This document shows positions 52,782-60,367 of a stretch of DNA of 64,000 nt, piece by piece. The number at the start of each line of letters is the position of its first letter. Within the stretch, counting starts at the first letter, position 1. This DNA comes from Jeotgalibacillus campisalis (GTDB lineage Bacteria > Bacillota > Bacilli > Bacillales > Jeotgalibacillaceae): assembly GCF_000829515.1 (NCBI RefSeq), contig NZ_JXRR01000008.1, forward strand, positions 1 through 64,000, in the 5' to 3' direction. A program made the translations under genes and the position numbers. Below the pieces are notes generated by a model. It was given only the letters and a program-made list of their open reading frames with translations, had not been told where the DNA came from and ran no database searches.

Positions 52782-54104
52782 TTCAGGGTCTGTTTCTTGC
52801 TTTGATTGTTTTAAAATTTCCAGAGAAACCAGCAGTGTCTGGTAGTTCTCCATTTCTGCAACAGATAAGCGGTATATTCCCTTTTGAATGGAAAAGTCTG
52901 ATGCATTTTCTTCGTTGTGCCGCTGGATCCATCCGCCAATTGTATCAATCTCGTCACTTTCATCAAAATGCATGCCAAACCGCTCTTCCAATTCTTCAAG
53001 AAGCACACGACCGTTAATATGATAGGTCATATCATCAATTTGCTGGATATCTAAAAGTTCGTCCCCATCAAATTCATCTCGGATTTCACCGACAATTTCT
53101 TCTAAGATGTCTTCCATCGTGACAAGTCCGGCTGTACCGCCATATTCATCAATAACTAATGCAATATGAAGCCGCTGTGACTGCATTTGAAGGAGTACTT
53201 CTTTAATCGTTGCCGTCTCATGAACCAACAGCAGATCATGTGTGATGTCTCCAACGTTTATTGCCACACCATTTGCAAAGTTTGTGAGCATTTCTTTCAC
53301 GTTAATAAAACCAATTACATGATCCTTGTCACCGTTTTCTGTAACGGGGTAACGGGTGTATTGATGTTCATCAAAAATCGGTAAAATCTCCTGCTGATTA
53401 AGGGACTGGTCTATGGCTATCATCTGGGTTCTGGGAACCATGATATCCTTAACTGCCCGATCATCAAATGCAAAGATATTGTTCAGGTAGGAAAGCTCAG
53501 TTTGATTAATCTCGCCGCCTTTATAGCTCTCAGTGACAATAATTTTTAACTCTTCTTCGGAGTGAGCCTGATCATGTCCTGCAGGCCCTACGCCAAAAGC
53601 ACGAAGCAATAAGCGTGCCGAGCCGTTTAAAGTCCAAATTAAAGGTTTCATAATTTGACCAAACCAGTATAGCGGGCGGGCAAGCAAAAGCGTCATTCTT
53701 TCAGCATACTGAATAGCAAGTGTCTTAGGAGCGAGTTCTCCTACCACCACATGCAAAAAAGTAACAAAAGAAAAAGCGATAATAAAGGAAGCTGTAGCAG
53801 CTACAGAAGCCGGGACATCGAAGCTATCAAACACCGGATATAGAATTCGCTCAACAGTCGGCTTTCCAAGCCAGCCGAGACCAAGTGCTGTCACTGTTAT
53901 TCCAAGCTGACAGGCAGACAAATAATAATCTAAATTACTGGACAGCTTTTTTGCGATAACCGCTTTTTTATTGCCCTCTGATACTAACTGATCAAGCCGT
54001 GACGCTCTTACCTTCACAACAGCAAACTCTGAACCAACAAAAAAAGCGGTCAGTGCAATTAATAAAACAAGTAAAGATAAATTCAAAACGATTATGGGAT
54101 CCAA
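52779..54104 (-). CDS. CNNM/CorC-type transporter (MpfA/YhdP-like), copy 1
   Basis: A 441-residue membrane protein with an N-terminal DUF21 (CNNM) domain of 4 spans (residues 1-195: FFVGSEFAVVKVRASRLDQL, DYYLSACQLGITVTALGLGW, VGELAPKTLAIQ). A CBS pair follows (about 215-335: KDIMVPRTQMIAID, RYPVTENGDKDHVIGFINVKEML, VIDEYGGTAGLVTMEDILEEIVG). A C-terminal CorC/HlyC domain follows (about 350-425). B. subtilis YhdP (MpfA) of this family exports Mg2+. The start is TTG 54104 with GAGGGAG 5 bases upstream. The gene is the last of the merR-CNNM-CNNM operon. It is close to copy 2 throughout. Confidence 0.9.
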   Translation of the reverse strand: MDPIIVLNLSLLVLLIALTAFFVGSEFAVVKVRASRLDQLVSEGNKKAVIAKKLSSNLDYYLSACQLGITVTALGLGWLGKPTVERILYPVFDSFDVPASVAATASFIIAFSFVTFLHVVVGELAPKTLAIQYAERMTLLLARPLYWFGQIMKPLIWTLNGSARLLLRAFGVGPAGHDQAHSEEELKIIVTESYKGGEINQTELSYLNNIFAFDDRAVKDIMVPRTQMIAIDQSLNQQEILPIFDEHQYTRYPVTENGDKDHVIGFINVKEMLTNFANGVAINVGDITHDLLLVHETATIKEVLLQMQSQRLHIALVIDEYGGTAGLVTMEDILEEIVGEIRDEFDGDELLDIQQIDDMTYHINGRVLLEELEERFGMHFDESDEIDTIGGWIQRHNEENASDFSIQKGIYRLSVAEMENYQTLLVSLEILKQSKQETDPE

Positions 54105-54136
54105 TATTCTCCCTCACAAAAGAGGGATTCACCTCC
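54105..54136 (-). promoter_or_regulatory. leader hairpin over the ribosome site of CNNM copy 1
   Basis: On the minus strand, GGAGGTGAATCCCTC (54122-54136) is followed by a loop and GAGGG that pairs with CCCTC; the second arm includes the ribosome site of TTG 54104. Copy 2 has the same layout. The upstream GGAGGTGAA remains unpaired. Translation control by this hairpin is inference. Confidence 0.55.
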
Positions 54137-54238
54137 GGGTTCGATTACTTTTCATTTGATTCTGTTAAAGGCCTCATTGATTTCATCTGCAGACGTCAGC
54201 TGAAAGGAGCTGACTTTTGCAGCCCCCAATAGCGCTTA

Positions 54239-55546
54239 CTACGATGTTTTATTAAATAGTTCAAGTTTAAGCTGCAGGATCTGGTGGTTCTCCATGTTGG
54301 TTACAGTCCATCTGGCTTTTTTACCTTCAATGGAGTCCTTTTCCACTGGTTCGTTATGCTGGTGTTGAAACCATCCGCCGATCGTATCAACATCTTCACT
54401 GTCAGTAAAGGTAAGACCGAACTGTTCTTCAAGGTCCTGCAGAAGCACACGTCCATTAATATAGTAAGTCGATGAATCAACTTTTTGAATTTCAGGAATT
54501 TCATCTGTGTCAAATTCATCTTGAATTTCACCCACAATTTCCTCCAGGATATCTTCCATTGTAAGAAGTCCTGCAGTTCCTCCGTATTCATCAATGACAA
54601 GCGCAACATGGACGCGCTCGGTCTGCATTTTTAACAAAGCATCCTGCAACGGAGTGATTTCATTAATCAAAACCAGCTCATGAAGACTGTCCTCGATGGA
54701 TTGCTCCCTGCCGGCAGCATAATGGGTGAGCATTTCCTTTACATTAATAAATCCTAAGATGTGATCCTTATCGCCGTTTTCAGTAACCGGATAACGGGTG
54801 AAATGATGATTATTTAAAACAGACAGCAGCTCTTTATGGTTCATATTTAATGTCAGCGTAGTCATCTGTGTACGGGGAACCATGATATCCTTTGCCACAC
54901 GCTCATCAAAGGTAAAGATGTTTTCCATATAAGACAATTCTGTTTCGTTGATTTCGCCGCTTTGAAAGCTTTGAGCCATAATGATTTTCAATTCTTCTTC
55001 CGAATGAGCTTGTTCATGCCCTGCAGGCTGAACGCCAAAGCTTCGAAGGAGAATCCGTGCCGAGCCATTTAATGTCCAGATAAACGGATACATAATTTTA
55101 CCGAACCAATATAAAGGAGAAGCGAGAAGCAACGTCATTTTTTCGGCAAATTGAATGGCAAGTGTTTTAGGGGCGAGTTCGCCGATGACGACATGTAAAA
55201 AGGTCACGATCGAAAAGGCCAGTGCGAACGAGATAATTGCCGCAGCCGTATTTGGGATATTAAAGTTCTCAAACACAGGGTGTAAAATCTTCTCAACTGT
55301 AGGTTCACCGAGCCAGCCTAATCCTAAGGCGGTTACCGTTATTCCTAGTTGGCAGGCAGAAAGGTAGTAATCCAGATCTGTAATTAATTTTTTCGCCGTC
55401 ACAGCACGTTTATTTCCCTCAGAAATTAACTGGTCAATGCGTGACATTCGAACCTTTACGACCGCGAATTCTGAACCGACGAAAAAAGCAGTAGCGGCGA
55501 TCAGCACGGCTACGAGTACTAAATTTAAAAGTAATAGACTGTCCAA
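54239..55546 (-). CDS. CNNM/CorC-type transporter (MpfA/YhdP-like), copy 2
   Basis: A 435-residue paralogue of copy 1 with the same domains in the same order: DUF21/CNNM membrane domain (FFVGSEFAVVKVRMSRIDQL, IGELAPKTLAIQFAE), CBS pair (KDIMVPRTQM, RYPVTENGDKDHILGFINVKEML, VIDEYGGTAGLLTMEDILEE) and CorC/HlyC domain. Copies differ most in the second half of the CBS pair and the C-terminus. TTG 55546 is preferred (AGAGGG 6 bases upstream); GTG 55573 upstream is in frame but lies in the leader hairpin. The upstream MerR gene and this gene are 38 bases apart on one strand. Confidence 0.9.
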   Translation of the reverse strand: MDSLLLLNLVLVAVLIAATAFFVGSEFAVVKVRMSRIDQLISEGNKRAVTAKKLITDLDYYLSACQLGITVTALGLGWLGEPTVEKILHPVFENFNIPNTAAAIISFALAFSIVTFLHVVIGELAPKTLAIQFAEKMTLLLASPLYWFGKIMYPFIWTLNGSARILLRSFGVQPAGHEQAHSEEELKIIMAQSFQSGEINETELSYMENIFTFDERVAKDIMVPRTQMTTLTLNMNHKELLSVLNNHHFTRYPVTENGDKDHILGFINVKEMLTHYAAGREQSIEDSLHELVLINEITPLQDALLKMQTERVHVALVIDEYGGTAGLLTMEDILEEIVGEIQDEFDTDEIPEIQKVDSSTYYINGRVLLQDLEEQFGLTFTDSEDVDTIGGWFQHQHNEPVEKDSIEGKKARWTVTNMENHQILQLKLELFNKTS

Positions 55547-55577
55547 TGAGTTCCCTCTGTGTGAGGGATTCACCTCC
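55547..55577 (-). promoter_or_regulatory. leader hairpin over the ribosome site of CNNM copy 2
   Basis: On the minus strand, GGAGGTGAATCCCTC is followed by ACACA and GAGGG; the hairpin arm GAGGG is the ribosome site for TTG 55546. It is nearly identical to the leader of copy 1 although the genes have diverged, which suggests selection. Confidence 0.55.
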
Positions 55578-55583
55578 GAAAGT

Positions 55584-56000
55584 TTATAATAAAGTTAAAA
55601 GCTGCATGACGACTGTCAGTTTATTTGATAAATCATTGTAAACGATGCGTTTTTCAGATGAAGGAGCGTCTTTTAGTGCTTCTTCGAGCTGAGTAACTTT
55701 TTTTTGAAGGCGCTCGATTTCTTCCTGCACTTCAAGAAAAAGAGGTTCTTGCTTTTGAGGCTGTACCTGCTTTAGCTGTTGAGCAATTTCATCCAGAGAC
55801 ATTCTTTGTTTTTTTAAAAATTTTACTCTTTCAAGTGTTTGAAGTACATTTTTTTCATACATCCGGTAATTTGATTCCGAACGCTCCGATGATAAAAAAC
55901 CGTAACGAGTGTAGTAATCAATCGTACGGGTGGATAGACCGCTTAGTTTAGCAACCTCTCCTATACGAAGTAAATCCTCCCCAAGGGACAGCACCTCCAA
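55584..56000 (-). CDS. MerR-family transcriptional regulator
   Basis: A 138-residue MerR regulator. The winged-helix N-terminus is LLRIGEVAKLSGLSTRTIDYYTRYGFL (residues ~10-36), then RMYEKNVLQTLERVKFLKKQ and a long coiled coil (about 85-115) for dimerisation. No Cys metal ligands are visible at the C-terminus, so the effector is unknown. It is the first gene of the operon with the two CNNM genes; B. subtilis carries a MerR gene (yhdQ) next to yhdP. The start is doubtful: TTG 56000 has no ribosome site, while GGGGAGG at 55978-55984 precedes no canonical start. Confidence 0.85.
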   Translation of the reverse strand: MEVLSLGEDLLRIGEVAKLSGLSTRTIDYYTRYGFLSSERSESNYRMYEKNVLQTLERVKFLKKQRMSLDEIAQQLKQVQPQKQEPLFLEVQEEIERLQKKVTQLEEALKDAPSSEKRIVYNDLSNKLTVVMQLLTLL

Positions 56001-56170
56001 ATATACAATAAACTAAACATACCACATATTATCAAAAAGTATACAGTACAACGTGATGGTTTTAGGGGGATAGTTGTAAAAAAGAAAAAACAGGGTAGCA
56101 ATAGCGGCGAATGAATGTGAAAATTAATAGAAAATGAGAGAAGAGTGCGTAAACGAGGAGGAAACCAGAC

Positions 56171-56953
56171 GTGCAGCAAATCGTGCAACAAGGAGAAGAT
56201 CAAGCATTGCGTTCAAGAATTCAAGTCTTTCAGCGATTTGACGAGAATCCGCTGGAGGCTGAATCCGGTCTGATTGAGGAGGCCAACTGTTTTAAGGTAA
56301 AAGGGATACCTGGACCTGCTTTTAACAAAGTGCGACATCTGAACGGTGAGAAAAGGGCTGCGATAAAGGATATAGAGGCATGGTATGGCAACACCCGTTT
56401 TCAAATAGAAGTAACGCCCTATGAGGCAAACAAAAAACTGTTTCATTCACTTCATAAAAATGATTTTTATCAAACAGGGTTTCATAGCTCATTTATGGGC
56501 CGTACGATAAAAGTGGCAGAATCAGCATTAACAACTTCCATTGAAATCAGGCCCCTCGGTGAAAAGGAGTTTGAGGATTTTGCAGACGTCTATGTAAAAA
56601 GCTTCGGGCTGCCAGACAGCATTAAAGAAGGAGTCAGACAAAATAACGAATGTTTAAGGGATGCTGAAGGGTGGAGTTTTGTAAAGGCTGTAGACAAAGG
56701 CGCCATAGCAGGTATAGCGGCTGTTTATGTTGAGAACAACGTCGCCGTTCTGGCATCATCAGCTGTCTTGCCAGCATTTAGAGGAAAGGGAATTCAGCGG
56801 GCGCTGATTAAAAAAAGAGCAGAAATAGCAAAGCAGGCAGGAGCAGCCTACATCACAGGTGAAGCAGCATTTTCAAGCGCGAGTCATAGAAATATGATCC
56901 AATGCGGACTGGAGCTCGTCTATACAAAAGCCCTTTACAACAAGGTGACATAA
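56171..56953 (+). CDS. GNAT-family acetyltransferase
   Basis: A 260-residue protein with a C-terminal GNAT domain (about 125-255). The acetyl-CoA loop is SAVLPAFRGKGIQRALIKKR (R-G-x-G-x-x-x-x-L, near 198-217), and the strand-helix region SSASHRNMIQCGLELVY (near 238-254) is typical. The N-terminal ~120 residues form an incomplete second GNAT-like half, as in many Bacillus two-domain acetyltransferases. The substrate is not known. GTG 56171 follows GAGGAGGAAACC. It is divergent from the MerR operon. Confidence 0.82.
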   Translation: MQQIVQQGEDQALRSRIQVFQRFDENPLEAESGLIEEANCFKVKGIPGPAFNKVRHLNGEKRAAIKDIEAWYGNTRFQIEVTPYEANKKLFHSLHKNDFYQTGFHSSFMGRTIKVAESALTTSIEIRPLGEKEFEDFADVYVKSFGLPDSIKEGVRQNNECLRDAEGWSFVKAVDKGAIAGIAAVYVENNVAVLASSAVLPAFRGKGIQRALIKKRAEIAKQAGAAYITGEAAFSSASHRNMIQCGLELVYTKALYNKVT

Positions 56954-56962
56954 GAATGATAA

Positions 56963-56992
56963 GCGTTCAAAAGAAAGCTGTCTTTTGAACGC
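56963..56992. terminator. hairpin between convergent GNAT and PAS-STAS genes
   Basis: GCGTTCAAAAGA / TCTTTTGAACGC with an AAGCTG loop; no T run, so it may not terminate efficiently. Confidence 0.5.
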
Positions 56993-57000
56993 ATATCACG

Positions 57001-57756
57001 CTATTCATGTTCGATGATGTATTGAAGCCCGTCATAGGTAGTAGAAAAAATGAGGACGTCACGTTCCAGACTGGTCATGGTCGCAGCAAGAGAAGCAGGT
57101 ATGCCGACAATGATGCATTTGGAGCCGATTAAGCTAATGCAATCAATCAATTTTTGAAAATAATGTGTTACGCCATCTTCCCCAACATAAACGTCATTTA
57201 AGCTTAACAATACATAGTCAACCCTGTCTTTTACGCAACGCTCCAAAACGTTTGTGATGAGGAGGTCAAAACGCTCCAGATCAAATTCACCAATTAGGGG
57301 GATGGCAATGGCATTCTTCCACACTTTTAATATAGGCGTAGAGAGCGCCTGGATCAGTTTTTCTTTTTCTTTTTCTTCTTCAGCCTTCGTGGTGACATCC
57401 ATCAGCATCACGATATAGCCTTCAATAGAATTTTCTTCCTGCACAATCGGTGTGATGACAATGTCAGCGACAAATTGATCCCGGATCGTGATGCGGGAGC
57501 GGTGAGGGCCCGTCAGCTGATCCATAATTTTTTGCTGATAACCAGGACGCTGATGAAAATGGTTCATGCTTAGTCCGATCAGGTCCTGGCTTTCTTTTAA
57601 ACCGAATAAAGGAGCCACTGAAGAAAGAAGGTTTTTAGCATGTGAGTTCATCCACATAACCGTATATTGATTATCAGCAATGATGATCGTTTCCCCAATA
57701 CTGTCCAAAGCATTAAGAGAAGTAATATTTTTAGGAATGTTTCCATATGCACTCAT
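57001..57756 (-). CDS. PAS-STAS protein (RsbR-like)
   Basis: A 251-residue protein: PAS domain (about 12-125; LDSIGETIIIADNQYTVMWMN, SLLGLSMNHFHQRPGY-type helix, then GYIVMLMDVT), a short Glu/Lys coiled coil and a C-terminal STAS domain (about 140-245; PILKVWKNAIAIPLIGEFD, VDYVLLSLNDVYVGED, CIIVGIPASLAATM). This is the plan of RsbR-type stressosome proteins and related sensors. The STAS Thr/Ser phospho-sites of RsbR are not evident. The ligand is unknown. It stands alone, so the partner kinase or phosphatase is elsewhere. Confidence 0.85.
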   Translation of the reverse strand: MSAYGNIPKNITSLNALDSIGETIIIADNQYTVMWMNSHAKNLLSSVAPLFGLKESQDLIGLSMNHFHQRPGYQQKIMDQLTGPHRSRITIRDQFVADIVITPIVQEENSIEGYIVMLMDVTTKAEEEKEKEKLIQALSTPILKVWKNAIAIPLIGEFDLERFDLLITNVLERCVKDRVDYVLLSLNDVYVGEDGVTHYFQKLIDCISLIGSKCIIVGIPASLAATMTSLERDVLIFSTTYDGLQYIIEHE

Positions 57757-58040
57757 GTGTGATCTCCTATCCAGTGTAAGATCGATATAATTACCGTTCT
57801 TGTCTGATAACTTACTACTCTAGTATAACTCAATACCGAACAATTCCTGAAGTTTAATACCATGTTATTTGAGAAAAGCGCTATTCATTGAAACATTTAA
57901 GCTGTTTTAAAGAACGATTGATAGGATAAAAGAGCCGATTACTAGATTAAAAAGGGTTGATTACTTCAAAAAAGGAAGGATGGCCAAAAAATGCATGATC
58001 AACACCATCTAAAGCAAATAGAAGAAAAGAGAAAATCGTT

Positions 58041-58781
58041 GTGAAAAAGATTTTGGCATTTGAAAGCGCAGAAGAGGCAGTTTTTTTTGAACCAGTCATA
58101 TCGCGGATGATGAAACGCCTAGATACATATAAAAAGTTCCTGGAGAAAAATTTCAAGTTAACTTCCTGTCCCAAAGGAGTTATTTGGACAAGCAGCGAAT
58201 TAGCCACGAAGCTTTTTTCATCCCTTCCCATTCCTGCTTATGCACGTGAGGACTTTATATACATCTCACCGGACCTTAATGCCTGGCAGGACTTGATGGT
58301 GCGCCAGCTAGAGGATAAGGAACTGCCAGAGGTGCGGGCCTATTATGAACAGTTTGGAGAAGATGAGTTGTTTGAAATACTTGCTCACGAGCTGACACAT
58401 TATATTGACTTGTTTGTGGATGAGTTTGATGATGAACGGACAGACAGTATTTGGTTTGAAGAAGGCATGTGTTTTTATCTTCCCCGGAAATATGGTCTTT
58501 CTAAAAAGAGTTTTGAGAAAATCACAGAGATCGAAGGAAGATTGGCTAAAGCATTCAGCGAACAGTACGATGATCGATCACTGGACGATTTCGGTGCTGG
58601 TAGCTATCAGCAATCTCTCTCTGGCATCATGTTTGATTATTGGAGAAGTTATTTGACAGTTTACTCCCTTGTTGAAAAAATGGGGGGAGATGAACAAAAG
58701 CTGTTTTCTCTTTACCATAAGTGGGATCGAACGGGACGGGAAATGAGTTTAACAGGGTATTTTCAGATGAATAAATTATAG
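58041..58781 (+). CDS. putative zinc peptidase (HExxH, gluzincin-like)
   Basis: A 246-residue protein with a zinc-binding HELTHYIDLF (near residue 118) and a downstream Glu in WFEEGMCFYLPRK (near 144) that fits the third ligand of gluzincins (peptidase MA-like). There is no signal peptide, so it is cytosolic. The N-terminal ~100 residues look like a separate small domain. The GTG at 58041 has only a weak purine stretch (AAGAGAAAA) upstream. A terminator follows. No peptide substrate is known. Confidence 0.7.
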   Translation: MKKILAFESAEEAVFFEPVISRMMKRLDTYKKFLEKNFKLTSCPKGVIWTSSELATKLFSSLPIPAYAREDFIYISPDLNAWQDLMVRQLEDKELPEVRAYYEQFGEDELFEILAHELTHYIDLFVDEFDDERTDSIWFEEGMCFYLPRKYGLSKKSFEKITEIEGRLAKAFSEQYDDRSLDDFGAGSYQQSLSGIMFDYWRSYLTVYSLVEKMGGDEQKLFSLYHKWDRTGREMSLTGYFQMNKL

Positions 58782-58808
58782 CTTCTGCTGCTGCAGGGGC
58801 TTTTTTTC
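58780..58808 (+). terminator. terminator after the HExxH gene
   Basis: AGC-x-x-CTGC / GCAG-x-x-GCT stem followed by T7. Confidence 0.7.
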
Positions 58809-58829
58809 AGTCAGATACTAAGTGAAAAA

Positions 58830-58861
58830 GTAAAGCTTCCTTGACGTAAAGGAAGCTTTAC
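58830..58861 (+). promoter_or_regulatory. inverted repeat before the XRE regulator gene
   Basis: GTAAAGCTTCC / GGAAGCTTTAC, an 11-bp perfect palindrome with a 10-base spacer, directly upstream of the ribosome site. It could be an autoregulatory operator or a small hairpin; there is no strong T run. Confidence 0.5.
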
Positions 58862-58888
58862 TTTATGATCAGTTTACAAGGAGGTGGG

Positions 58889-59101
58889 ATGCAGTTGAAA
58901 AATAGATTGGCGGAGTATCGAAAAGGCAAATCATTATCACAGGATAAGTTGGCTGAGCTTTTGAAGGTGTCTCGGCAAACCATCATTTCGATTGAAAAAA
59001 ACCGTTATTCTCCGTCACTTCCCCTTGCGTTACAAATTGCAAGAATCTTTCAAACCACCATCGAAGATATATTTATATATGAAGAGGAGGACCTTGACTG
59101 A
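58889..59101 (+). CDS. XRE-family regulator (small HTH protein)
   Basis: A 70-residue HTH protein of the kind often paired with membrane proteins: NRLAEYRKGKSLSQDKLAELLKVSRQTIISIE (HTH, residues ~4-35), ending in EDIFIYEEEDL. It is the short YvaO/YgzD type. ATG 58889 is used here; TTG 58895, 10 bases after GGAGG, is a better fit to the normal start LKNRL. The stop overlaps the next gene's ATG (TGATG), so they are coupled. Confidence 0.85.
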   Translation: MQLKNRLAEYRKGKSLSQDKLAELLKVSRQTIISIEKNRYSPSLPLALQIARIFQTTIEDIFIYEEEDLD

Positions 59102-59481
59102 TGACTGATTATTATCCCCGTACGTTTTTTATTTGTGGAATTTTACTGGCATTACTGGGAGGATTATTGATTTTTGCTGGAGTCATGGCAGAATCTCCTC
59201 CTATACCCGCAGCTTATATGCAGCTCTCGCTTTCAGTCGTTTCTTTTTGCATGAGCTACTTGTATCCTCAATTCAAACAAAAAGATGAAAGGATGAAGGA
59301 AATCCGCAAACAGGGCGTGTATTATTCCTATTTTGCCATTCTCGGCTACCTCTTTCTTTTTCTCCTTCTTCTTCAATTGAATCTGATTTCCTGGGATGCA
59401 CTTCTCATCTTAAATGTGCTGTCTGCACTTGCCATCTCAACGGTTTTCGTGTCATGGGTGATTCTTTCAAAACGCTATTAA
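59101..59481 (+). CDS. four-span membrane protein paired with the XRE regulator
   Basis: A 126-residue protein with four spans (about 8-27, 36-54, 76-96, 101-121), separated by a basic loop KQKDERMKEIRKQ. It resembles DUF2178-type membrane proteins that Bacillus encodes after small XRE regulators. The function is unknown. It starts in the XRE stop codon and ends 14 bases before the next gene's start. Confidence 0.75.
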   Translation: MTDYYPRTFFICGILLALLGGLLIFAGVMAESPPIPAAYMQLSLSVVSFCMSYLYPQFKQKDERMKEIRKQGVYYSYFAILGYLFLFLLLLQLNLISWDALLILNVLSALAISTVFVSWVILSKRY

Positions 59482-59495
59482 CAGGAGGTGAGAAG

Positions 59496-59666
59496 ATGGA
59501 GTGGGTGTTTCCTGTGCTGGCTCTTATAGGCTTTCTATTGCTTTATGCGGTAACTAAACGAAATACAAACAATGGGTCACTTTCGAGAAAAGGGTTCATT
59601 CAATTTATTGCTGTTTTTGCAGGAACTTTTGCAGCAGTCATTGGTATTGTCTATTACCTTGCTTAA
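59496..59666 (+). CDS. small two-span membrane protein
   Basis: A 56-residue protein (WVFPVLALIGFLLLYAV, then FIQFIAVFAGTFAAVIGIVYYLA). The ATG at 59496 has an excellent site (GGAGGTGAGAAG). It is the third gene of the XRE-membrane unit, so all three probably act together. No family is recognised. Confidence 0.65.
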   Translation: MEWVFPVLALIGFLLLYAVTKRNTNNGSLSRKGFIQFIAVFAGTFAAVIGIVYYLA

Positions 59667-59721
59667 AAAAGTTATTGCATAAAAAAAGATAGTTTTTAAT
59701 GGGTGCTTAAAGGATTCAAGA

Positions 59722-59755
59722 AGAGGCTGAGACAGCTGTGTTTCAGCCTGTTTAT
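59722..59755 (+). terminator. terminator after the XRE-membrane unit
   Basis: GAGGCTGAGAC / GTTTCAGCC stem with a short loop, then TTTATTT. Confidence 0.65.
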
Positions 59756-59879
59756 TTACAAAAAAAAGCAGAAATTTGTCAGCTTTATCGATTTAGACCC
59801 TCACCACTCTGTTTCCGCTCATCCGCTTTGTCCGGTGCCCCACTCATGCATCGCTTCAAGTACAGTCTTTAACGTAAAA

Positions 59880-60107
59880 CCTTTGTCAGAAATGGAATAC
59901 ATCTTTCATTTCTGTGTCCAGGATCCCGATATTGAAGGATTGGTGGAAAAAATTCTTGCCCACGGAGGAAAGAAGCGTATGCCAATCCGTGAATACTATC
60001 CAAATGATAAGCCTTATAAGATGGTGTATGTAGAAGATCCATTTGGAAATATTTTCGAGATTTATACATATAGTTATGAGATGACTTATTCTCAAAGGGC
60101 TTACTAA
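59880..60107 (+). pseudogene. C-terminal remnant of a VOC/glyoxalase gene
   Basis: The ORF from 59703 has a nonsense-like start, but its last ~75 codons read as a VOC end: FHFCVQDPDIEGLVEKILAH, then GGKKRMPIREYYPNDKPYK and VYVEDPFGNIFEIYTYSYE. The N-terminal half with the first metal ligands is gone, and no start or ribosome site precedes this part. It is a truncated gene. Confidence 0.75.
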
Positions 60108-60367
60108 GATTACGGCAGGCCCAGTTTGATAGGAAACTTGGCAGACTTTCTTAGATAGATCCGATATGTTCCTGTAAATGAAAAAGTAAACTACAGTTTT
60201 GTCTTATTTCAACTACCACCAGTCTCCCTTTTTACGGGATGACGGTGGTTTTTTAAGGTTTAAGACATCCTTCGCTTTAATCGACTAAAATAGAATCATC
60301 TCTGCTCGAGGCAACCATGTTATGATAAAGCATACAATCACGTCCCTTTAGAAAGGAGTGCGGCCTT
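60108..60367 (+). other. intergenic stretch before the SNF2 gene
   Basis: About 260 bases with one terminator (60214-60254) and no gene. The promoter of the helicase gene probably lies near 60300. Confidence 0.45.
60214..60254 (+). terminator. intrinsic terminator in the intergenic stretch
   Basis: ACCACC-x-GTC ... GAC-x-GGTGGT stem with a CCC/GGG inner pairing, then T6. Confidence 0.75.

Noticed and set aside
59703-59879. N-terminal part of the ORF ending in the VOC remnant
   Set aside because: It spans a terminator hairpin and reads as nonsense; only the part after about 59880 resembles VOC proteins.
60108-60367. Looked for a riboswitch or T-box in the leader of the SNF2 gene and other long leaders
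   Set aside because: Only simple terminators were found; no conserved aptamer core or T-box sequence was recognised.
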